Below, piece by piece: positions 1-5,587 of a stretch of 6,687 bases of DNA. The first letter of the stretch is position 1; every line of letters begins with the position of its first letter. Location of the stretch: the NCBI GenBank assembly GCA_025924755.1, contig JAICHT010000203.1, forward strand, positions 1-6,687. The letters are read 5' to 3'. The position numbers and the translations under genes are program-made. Below the pieces are notes generated by a model. It searched no databases, was not told where the DNA came from, and saw only the letters and a program-made list of their open reading frames with translations. This DNA comes from Chitinophagaceae bacterium. Its GTDB lineage: Bacteria; Bacteroidota; Bacteroidia; Chitinophagales; Chitinophagaceae.

Positions 1-305
1 AACAACAGAACTACCAAATCAATGGGTACTTTTCTGCAAAATATCCGCAGGAAACAAATGCCTTGCGGCCGCCATTATCGCTGGTGCTGGATCATATAGA
101 TTACATCGTAAAACTGGTTGGTGTTGATTATGTAGGCTTAGGGTCAGATTTTGATGGCATTGAAAACTCACCACTGGGTTTGGATGGCGTGCAGGATTTT
201 CCATCAATTACTAAAGAACTGCTGGCAAGAGGTTACAGCAAAAAAGATATTGATAAAATTTTAGGTGGAAATTTTTTAAGAGTGTTCAAGGCTAATATGA
301 AATAG
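1..305 (+). CDS. Membrane dipeptidase (peptidase family M19), C-terminal fragment
   Basis: The reading frame is open from base 3 to the TAG at 303-305, so the gene begins outside the window and only its last 100 residues are visible. The family hydrolyses dipeptides at a binuclear zinc site in a TIM barrel of the amidohydrolase type. Seen here: the DHIDYIVKLVGVDYVG stretch (visible residues 30-45) followed by GLGSDFDG (45-52), the conserved late-barrel block whose first Asp (visible residue 49) matches the active-site Asp288 of human renal dipeptidase. The C-terminal family signature also fits: a helix beginning LLARGYS, then the ILGGNFLRVF block just before the end. The zinc ligands His/Asp/Glu/His lie upstream and cannot be checked. 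The TTG at 63 is internal, not a start, because homologous sequence continues before it. Whether the protein is exported cannot be judged without its N-terminus. It converges on the minus-strand genes and is not part of that operon. Confidence 0.93.
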   Translation, partial: QQNYQINGYFSAKYPQETNALRPPLSLVLDHIDYIVKLVGVDYVGLGSDFDGIENSPLGLDGVQDFPSITKELLARGYSKKDIDKILGGNFLRVFKANMK

Positions 306-394
306 GCATGGATAAGTTTGAGCCTAGTAACAAATTTTATAATCCTCCAGTTAGTTTCAGGATTTATAAAGCTTTGTGTTAGTTCCATAATAAT

Positions 395-432
395 TTTCTT
401 CAGGCATTTTATATAGGAGATGCCTGAAGAAA
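395..432. terminator. Perfect 13-bp inverted repeat between convergent genes, possible terminator
   Basis: Arms at 395-407 (TTTCTTCAGGCAT) and 420-432 (ATGCCTGAAGAAA) are exact reverse complements around a 12-base loop. The hairpin lies 89 bases after the dipeptidase stop and 39 bases before the 3' end of the convergent 98-residue gene, where a shared bidirectional terminator or mRNA-stabilising stem would be expected. It is not a classical intrinsic terminator. The stem has T on its 5' side and A on its 3' side in both directions, and no clear U-tract follows on either strand. A protein-binding palindrome is the alternative reading. Confidence 0.45.
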
Positions 433-471
433 TTGAAAACACTAAATTGATCTTTTGAGTTCCCGATGTTA

Positions 472-768
472 TTACATCACCTGCTTCAATATTTCCCGGT
501 GGGAGCAGTCAACATGCTGCTTGAATTTTTCGTACCAATCTTTCCATTCTGTTTGGTTCATACCGCCCGTTAACGAGTTTTCGTAATCTGCTAACGAATT
601 ATAGCCTTCTTCCATAATAAGCCGGTACGCATCGCCTGTAAAATCGCTCAGCACCCGTAGATTTTGTGCATCCGGCAGCAGCTTTTTACTATTTGCCTCA
701 TCTAGCAAAGCTTTGGCATCTTTATAATGCCCGAACTTAAGATGAAAAATGTCTCTGATGATATACAT
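472..768 (-). CDS. Small 98-residue protein of unknown function, possible dimeric alpha-beta barrel fold
   Basis: A complete ATG-to-TAA frame of 98 residues. I do not recognise a named family with certainty. The order of predicted elements is: a hydrophobic strand at the N-terminus (MYIIRDIFHLKFG), a helix containing YKDAKALLDEA, a strand around residues 36-44, a further strand (YRLIMEEGY), an amphipathic helix with a Trp/Tyr-rich end (EWKDWYEKF), and a final helix or strand containing SHREILKQV. This resembles the ferredoxin-like dimeric alpha-beta barrel proteins (ABM/NIPSNAP-like), but that is a fold guess by eye, not a function. There is no signal peptide or membrane segment, so it is probably cytoplasmic. 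It is the last minus-strand gene, 159 bases after the E1 stop, so it may have its own promoter or be the tail of the operon. No Shine-Dalgarno sequence precedes the ATG. An inverted repeat lies immediately upstream. Confidence 0.82.
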   Translation of the reverse strand: MYIIRDIFHLKFGHYKDAKALLDEANSKKLLPDAQNLRVLSDFTGDAYRLIMEEGYNSLADYENSLTGGMNQTEWKDWYEKFKQHVDCSHREILKQVM

Positions 769-771
769 AGA

Positions 772-804
772 ACCAGGTTTAATGGTGAATAATCGTAACC
801 TGGT
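772..804. repeat. 8-bp inverted repeat just upstream of the 98-residue gene
   Basis: ACCAGGTT at 772-779 and AACCTGGT at 797-804 are perfect reverse complements separated by 17 bases, starting 3 bases upstream of the ATG of the minus-strand 98-residue gene. The right arm shares CCTGGTAC (799-806) with a second copy at 875-882. This could be a small leader hairpin or a regulator half-site pair, but an 8-bp match with this spacing could also be chance. Confidence 0.3.
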
Positions 805-927
805 ACGGCGAATGAGTATTACAAAGGAATACGGTGTATAAAGTTACATTTTTAACCGAATAGATTTTCTGCTCCCTGGTACAAATCAAAACTGGTATAC
901 TTCTTATAAATTGTTTAACGCTTTCAG

Positions 928-2940
928 CTAATACTGTAGTAGTTTATGAATAGTATCACCCAACCTCGCTTTTGCCAGAAAATTTTTTTCCAGTTCCATA
1001 TTAAACGGTACCGGTGTATCTAAAGAAGCACAACGCATAATGGGAGCATCCAGATACTCAAAGCAATGCTCGCTGATCCATGCACTGATTTCTCCACCCA
1101 GGCCTCCGGTCAGCGTATCTTCATGCAATATCACTACTTTTCCGGTTCGCTTTACTGCTGCTTCTATAGCGGTATAATCCAGCGGCAACAGCGTTCGCAG
1201 GTCCAATATATCAATGGAAATTTCAGGGTGTTCTGCAGCATAATCTTCGGCCCAGTGTACTCCGGCGCCGTAGGTTATAATACCAATATCATTTCCGCTA
1301 CGCACCTGCTTTGCTTTTCCTATTTCAATGGCATAATATTCATTGGGCACTTCGCCACTAATGCTTCGGTATAATACTTTATGTTCAAAATAAAGTACAG
1401 GGTTCGGATCGTTAATAGCCGCTACCATCAAGCCTTTTGCATCCATAGGCGTAGCGGGATATACTACCTTCAACCCGGGTACATGTGTAAACCATGCTTC
1501 ATTACTTTGGCTATGAAACGGACCTGCACCTACACCGGCTCCGGTTGGCATCCGTATCACTACATCGGCCGGCTGACCCCAGCGGTAATGGATCTTGGCC
1601 AGATTGTTTACAATCTGGTTAAAGCCCACCGATACAAAATCGGCAAACTGCATTTCCATTACGCTTTTAAATCCTTCCAAACTTAAGCCAAGTGCAGCAC
1701 CCACAATAGCACTTTCGCACAAAGGCGTGTTGCGCACCCGTTCCTTTCCAAACTCCTCCACAAAGCCTTCCGTTATTTTAAAAGCGCCGCCATATCCGGC
1801 AATATCCTGCCCCATTAAAATTAAATTGGAATGCTGCCGCATGCTTTGCTGCAATCCTTCTTTCACTGCATCTATAAAACGTTTTACAGGTGCACCTTTG
1901 CTAGTATAAGATAATGAAGCGTTGTTGATGACCGTTAGTTTGGCATTACCTGTATCAGGTTTTGAAACGTATACATCACGCAGCTCGTTTTCTGTTTTTA
2001 CTATGATAGGCCTGCTATTAAACCCAATATTTATTTCTTCATCGATCTTTTGCTTTTGTTCGTTTTTAATTTGCGCAATTTCTTCAATACTTATAAGCTG
2101 TTGCTCCAGCAAATACGTTTCATAATTTTTGATAGGATCTTTCTTTTCCCACTCCACAAACAAATCGTTTGGCACATATTTAATACCGCTGGCTTCTTCG
2201 TGCCCCCGCATACGAAACGTCATACATTCCACCAGGTAAGGCTTTTGCTCGCGGATGCAATAGTTCCGGACACCTTTTATGGTGTCATATACCGCCAATA
2301 TATTATTGCCATCCACCACTACCGACTCCATACCATAACCCTTTGCCTTATCTGCTAACTGTGCACAACGGTACTGCTCCGCTACTGGCGTACTTAATCC
2401 ATATCCATTATTTTCAATGACAAAAATTACCGGCAGGTCCCATACGGCAGCGGTGTTCAGTGCCTCATGAAAATCGCCTTCGCTGGTGCCACCATCGCCC
2501 GTAAATGCTACCGAAACTTTTTGCTCACGGCGAAGCTTATGCGCTAATGCCGCACCGTCGGCAACCGCCAGTTGCGGGCCCAGGTGAGAAATCATTCCGC
2601 AGATATGATGTTTTGTACTACCAAAATGAAAGCTGCGTTCCCGCCCTTTGCTATAACCATCCGGGCTGCCCTGCCACTGCTGAAACAGTTGGCGCAAGGG
2701 CATATTGCGGGAAGTAAATACTCCTAAATTCCGGTGTAGTGGCATGATCCATTCATCGGGTTGCAGCGCCATTGTAACCCCTACGGATATAGCTTCCTGT
2801 CCAATACCGCTAAACCATTTTGATATCTTTCCCTGCCGCAGCAATACCAGCATTTTTTCTTCGATTAAGCGCGGCCACAAAAGATTTTTATAGAGATTTA
2901 TTAATTCGCCGTCGCTTAAATTTTGTCGAAGAAATTGCAT
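928..2940 (-). CDS. Fused E1 alpha-beta 2-oxoacid dehydrogenase, branched-chain type
   Basis: A single 670-residue chain joining the alpha and beta subunits of a thiamine-diphosphate-dependent E1, the decarboxylating component of a 2-oxoacid dehydrogenase complex that passes the acyl group to lipoyl-E2. Alpha half (about 1-310): the ThDP/Mg motif runs from GDG (148-150) to NN (177-178), and the active-site loop is TFRMRGHEEAS (241-251) with His247. A linker covers about 310-350. Beta half (about 351-670): NTPLCES with catalytic Glu409, GPFHSQSNEAWF with His476, then FEHKVLYR (518-525), and a transketolase C-terminal domain from about 550. FExKxLYR and HSQS resemble the branched-chain (2-oxoisovalerate) E1 beta more than pyruvate E1 beta, so that substrate is the best guess. 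The loop Ser phosphorylated in mitochondrial enzymes is Glu248 here. It starts with ATG, 74 bases after the M16 gene, with no Shine-Dalgarno sequence. No E2 or E3 gene is visible. A cytoplasmic enzyme. Confidence 0.93.
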   Translation of the reverse strand: MQFLRQNLSDGELINLYKNLLWPRLIEEKMLVLLRQGKISKWFSGIGQEAISVGVTMALQPDEWIMPLHRNLGVFTSRNMPLRQLFQQWQGSPDGYSKGRERSFHFGSTKHHICGMISHLGPQLAVADGAALAHKLRREQKVSVAFTGDGGTSEGDFHEALNTAAVWDLPVIFVIENNGYGLSTPVAEQYRCAQLADKAKGYGMESVVVDGNNILAVYDTIKGVRNYCIREQKPYLVECMTFRMRGHEEASGIKYVPNDLFVEWEKKDPIKNYETYLLEQQLISIEEIAQIKNEQKQKIDEEINIGFNSRPIIVKTENELRDVYVSKPDTGNAKLTVINNASLSYTSKGAPVKRFIDAVKEGLQQSMRQHSNLILMGQDIAGYGGAFKITEGFVEEFGKERVRNTPLCESAIVGAALGLSLEGFKSVMEMQFADFVSVGFNQIVNNLAKIHYRWGQPADVVIRMPTGAGVGAGPFHSQSNEAWFTHVPGLKVVYPATPMDAKGLMVAAINDPNPVLYFEHKVLYRSISGEVPNEYYAIEIGKAKQVRSGNDIGIITYGAGVHWAEDYAAEHPEISIDILDLRTLLPLDYTAIEAAVKRTGKVVILHEDTLTGGLGGEISAWISEHCFEYLDAPIMRCASLDTPVPFNMELEKNFLAKARLGDTIHKLLQY

Positions 2941-2942
2941 GA

Positions 2943-2965
2943 TGAAATAAGTTATTGAAATAAGT
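2943..2965 (-). repeat. Two 10-bp direct repeats in the E1 leader
   Basis: On the minus strand ACTTATTTCA occurs twice with a 3-base spacer (2956-2965 and 2943-2952), ending 2 bases before the ATG of the E1 gene. The copies are identical over all 10 bases. This could be a translational-control or regulator-binding repeat in the leader, or AT-rich slippage. The sequence alone does not distinguish these. Confidence 0.4.
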
Positions 2966-3014
2966 ACCCTGCACTACAGCCGTATTCTTTTGGCATATCA
3001 TTAATATCCTGCAT

Positions 3015-4295
3015 TTATACCACCACTAATTCATAAAAGTTTTCCGGGACCAAATATTTATTGGCCAGTTGCTGAAGTTCGCTTGCGGATACTGTTTTGA
3101 TAGTATGAACCTGTTTATAAAAATAATCTTCTTCCAGGCTATTTAATATGATGCTTTTCCAGCGATTTATAATATGGAACGGCCCATCCAGATCGCCTAA
3201 AATAGTTCCTATCATATAATTTCGTACCAGCAATAACTCCTCATCACTAACGGGCTTTTTACGCAATTTCGCCATCTCTTTATACACTTCTGTAATCGTA
3301 GCTTCGCACACATCCCTGCCGGCTTCTGTGCTTATGATCCAAGCACTATGCTGCATATGGTTTTGGAGGTAACTATAGATGCCATAGGTATATCCTTTTT
3401 CTTCGCGGATGTTGCCCATAAGCCTTGATCCGAAAAAGCCGCCAAACACGTTATTTAATACCTGCGCTTTTATAAAATCGGGGTGATGGCGGTTAGGAAA
3501 AAGCGAACCTATACGGATAGCCCCCTGCACGCCGGTGGTATCATTTGTTACCCGGTATTTTTTCTCACCGGCCGGCTGTATGGCACTTTCCACTTTAGCT
3601 ACTTCTCCATTATTTAAATCGCCAAAATGCTGGTTGAGAAGGTCAAAAATATTATCGGGAAGCTTGCCTGCTACAAATAATACCAGCTTGCCGTTTTGGT
3701 AATAATTTTTGTAAAATTCCAGCAACTGTTCACGGGTTATCGCATCAAAATCCTCGAAGCGGCTATAGCGCCCATATGGATGCTGCTCGCCAAACAAATA
3801 GGTATCAATTAAACGGCTGGCTACAAAATCGCTTTTCTTCAAATTCACATTCAACCGCTGCTTCATGTTTTGCTTATAGGTAGCAATTTCCTCTTGCGGA
3901 AAAACAGAATCTACCAGCAGTTCCTTTATCACCGGTAATAGATGGGGCAGGTATTTAGACAGGCAGTGCAGGTTGAGCGTAGCCGTTTCATTATTACAAC
4001 TGCGGTTTAAGTACGCACCATAATATTCAAAATGATCATTGATCTGGAAAGCCGTTTTGGTAGTGGTGCCGTTCTTTAATAAAAAATTGGTACTGGCAGC
4101 CACAAGGTTCGCTTTTTCAAAACTATTACCAGCCATAAACACCCATTCTACCTGCAGCACATCTTCTGTACCGGCTTCTATGGAATATACCGGCACACCA
4201 TTATTTAAAACAAATTTTTGATAGGGCTTTAGCTGTAAGTTAAATTCCACCGCGTCTTTTATAGCCGGCGGCTGCTTTCTGTTTATCAGTTCCAT
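3015..4295 (-). CDS. Non-catalytic M16 peptidase-like subunit carrying the Arg/Tyr substrate-binding pair
   Basis: A 426-residue protein with the two-domain layout of an M16B half (PF00675-like N-terminal and PF05193-like C-terminal domains). The zinc motif HxxEH is lost: the aligned positions are Ala67, Asn70 and Phe71 in AASTNFLLKNGT (66-77), so it should not bind catalytic zinc. The C-terminal domain keeps the canonical GSRLMGNIREEKGYTYG block (289-305) with Arg297 and Tyr304, the R/Y pair that anchors substrate in M16 enzymes. This is the pattern of the non-catalytic partner in heterodimeric M16B peptidases. The gene begins 2 bases after the stop of the HxxEH-bearing partner, so translation is likely coupled and production roughly equimolar. 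There is no signal peptide: the N-terminus (MELINRKQPP) is polar, so a cytoplasmic location is likely. It starts with ATG, without a Shine-Dalgarno sequence. Length is normal for the family. Confidence 0.93.
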   Translation of the reverse strand: MELINRKQPPAIKDAVEFNLQLKPYQKFVLNNGVPVYSIEAGTEDVLQVEWVFMAGNSFEKANLVAASTNFLLKNGTTTKTAFQINDHFEYYGAYLNRSCNNETATLNLHCLSKYLPHLLPVIKELLVDSVFPQEEIATYKQNMKQRLNVNLKKSDFVASRLIDTYLFGEQHPYGRYSRFEDFDAITREQLLEFYKNYYQNGKLVLFVAGKLPDNIFDLLNQHFGDLNNGEVAKVESAIQPAGEKKYRVTNDTTGVQGAIRIGSLFPNRHHPDFIKAQVLNNVFGGFFGSRLMGNIREEKGYTYGIYSYLQNHMQHSAWIISTEAGRDVCEATITEVYKEMAKLRKKPVSDEELLLVRNYMIGTILGDLDGPFHIINRWKSIILNSLEEDYFYKQVHTIKTVSASELQQLANKYLVPENFYELVVV

Positions 4296-4297
4296 GC

Positions 4298-5539
4298 TTA
4301 ATTATTATTTGACAAATACCAAAGGGTACTGCAATTGGTTTCTTTAAAAATCTGGTTGGTTTCCTGCTGTATATCTTCCGCGGTTACCTTATGATAGCGG
4401 CTCAGTTCGGTATTCATTAGGTTAGCGTTGCCTAAAAGTTCGTAAAAAGCTAAGCTGTTGGCCCGGTTCATAATACTCATATCTTCAAAAGCAATGGCGC
4501 TTTCTGTTTTATTCTTTACTTTTTGCAGTTCGGTTTCCGAAATTTTTTCAGCTTTCAGCTTTTCAATTTCCTCGTGGATGGCCGCTTCCGCCGCTTCCAT
4601 TTTCACTCCTTTTACCAGCTTGCCTTCAATAGCCAATAAGCCCGCATCTACCGTACCGTGATGGTGGCATTCAATATTGCTGAACAATTTTTTTTCCTTT
4701 ACCAATGCCTGGTACAGCCGCGAAGAGCCGCCCCCACTCAATATCTCTGTAATTAAATCGGCAGCGTAATAGCGCTGATCCAGCCTGGAATACATATGCC
4801 AGCATTTGTACAATGCATCGAGTGGCACATCGGCATACACTTCTAACTTTCTTTGAGTAGTTTGTTCCGGTTCGGCAGGTAGCTGCCGCACATACCTTTC
4901 GCCTGCTTCAATAGGGCCAAACCATTTTTCGGCAAGCTCTTTCACTTTATCTACCGTTACATTCCCGGCCACTACCAATATGGCATTTACCGGGCGGTAA
5001 TGTTTAAAAAAGAAATCTTTTACGTCTTTCAACTTTACATTTTCAATATGTGATAATTCTTTGCCGATCGTCATCCATCGGTACGGATGCACCTGGTAAG
5101 CCAGTTCCCGAAGTTTCATCCACACATCGCCATAGGGCTTGTTTAAATAGTGTTCCTTAAATTCTTCACACACCACTTTTCGTTGCACCTCCAGGCTTTT
5201 TTTACTGAATGCAAGCGATAGCATCCGATCACTTTCGAGCCAAAAAGCCGTTTCTAAATTTTCTGCCGGCAGTTGTATATAGTAGTTGGTTAAATCGCTG
5301 GTGGTATACGCATTATTTTCGCCACCGGCCATTTGCAGCGGCGCATCATATTCGGGTATATTAACGGAGCCACCAAACATTAAATGTTCAAAAAGGTGGG
5401 CAAAGCCTGTTTTGCCGGGGTCTTCATCCTTAGCGCCTACATCATACATTACATTTACCACCGCCATAGGTGTAGATACATCGGTATGCACTATAACCCT
5501 TAATCCATTGGAGAGGGAAAATCGTTCAAAGTTCATCAT
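4298..5539 (-). CDS. Catalytic M16 zinc metallopeptidase subunit (HxxEH)
   Basis: A 413-residue insulinase-family peptidase from the chosen ATG. The inverted zinc motif is intact as HLFEH (48-52): His48 and His52 bind zinc and Glu51 is the catalytic base. The third ligand is probably Glu125 or Glu126 in KVVCEEFKEH, about 74 residues later. The conserved GGENNAYTTSDLTNYY segment (72-87) follows as expected. The C-terminal PF05193-like domain lacks the Arg/Tyr pair: in SSRLYQALVKEKKLFSN the aligned residues are Val280 and Ser287. The next gene supplies that pair, so the two should form one active heterodimer. Start choice: the frame also opens at a TTG (5582-5584), which would add a hydrophobic 15-residue leader, but the protein body starts with MNFERFSLSNGL, as is usual for the family, so I chose the ATG at 5537-5539. 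A second ATG follows at 5534-5536. On this start the enzyme is cytoplasmic and probably degrades peptides. Confidence 0.92.
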   Translation of the reverse strand: MMNFERFSLSNGLRVIVHTDVSTPMAVVNVMYDVGAKDEDPGKTGFAHLFEHLMFGGSVNIPEYDAPLQMAGGENNAYTTSDLTNYYIQLPAENLETAFWLESDRMLSLAFSKKSLEVQRKVVCEEFKEHYLNKPYGDVWMKLRELAYQVHPYRWMTIGKELSHIENVKLKDVKDFFFKHYRPVNAILVVAGNVTVDKVKELAEKWFGPIEAGERYVRQLPAEPEQTTQRKLEVYADVPLDALYKCWHMYSRLDQRYYAADLITEILSGGGSSRLYQALVKEKKLFSNIECHHHGTVDAGLLAIEGKLVKGVKMEAAEAAIHEEIEKLKAEKISETELQKVKNKTESAIAFEDMSIMNRANSLAFYELLGNANLMNTELSRYHKVTAEDIQQETNQIFKETNCSTLWYLSNNN

Positions 5540-5563
5540 AGCATGTAAAAGTATAGAAAGAAG

Positions 5564-5571
5564 CAAAAGTA
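5564..5571 (-). promoter_or_regulatory. Match to the Bacteroidota -7 promoter element TAnnTTTG
   Basis: TACTTTTG on the minus strand exactly matches the TAnnTTTG -7 element described for Bacteroides and Flavobacterium promoters, 24 bases before the M16 ATG at 5539. No TTG or TTTG sits at the expected distance upstream; the nearest candidate is a weak CTTTA about 20 bases away. It may be an internal promoter for the M16 pair. If used, transcription would start after the TTG at 5584, which favours the ATG start. The region is T-rich, so a chance match is quite possible. Confidence 0.2.
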
Positions 5572-5587
5572 GGACAAGCTGCAATCG

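Noticed and set aside
63..65. TTG as start of a short plus-strand gene
   Set aside because: The frame continues upstream to the window start, and the sequence is the C-terminus of an M19 dipeptidase.
233..442. Minus-strand 69-codon frame across the dipeptidase 3' end
   Set aside because: It overlaps the real dipeptidase C-terminus and runs through the intergenic palindrome. The translation has no protein-like pattern.
1066..2893. Several plus-strand open frames of 60-104 codons opposite the E1 gene
   Set aside because: They are antisense shadows of a strongly conserved coding sequence. Their Cys/Ser/Phe-rich, low-complexity translations match no family I recognise.
928..2940. E1 gene as two genes joined by a sequencing error
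   Set aside because: The frame is continuous through the alpha-beta linker (about residues 310-350), no shift is needed, and fused E1 proteins of this size occur in Bacteroidota.
3015..4295. Second M16 gene as a decayed pseudogene
   Set aside because: The frame is intact at full length and the Arg/Tyr block is well preserved. Loss of HxxEH alone is the normal state of the partner subunit.
5582..5584. TTG as start of the catalytic M16 gene
   Set aside because: An ATG pair 45 bases downstream begins exactly at the family's usual N-terminus. The partner subunit has no leader, and the leader lacks basic residues. Kept as a finding because it cannot be excluded.
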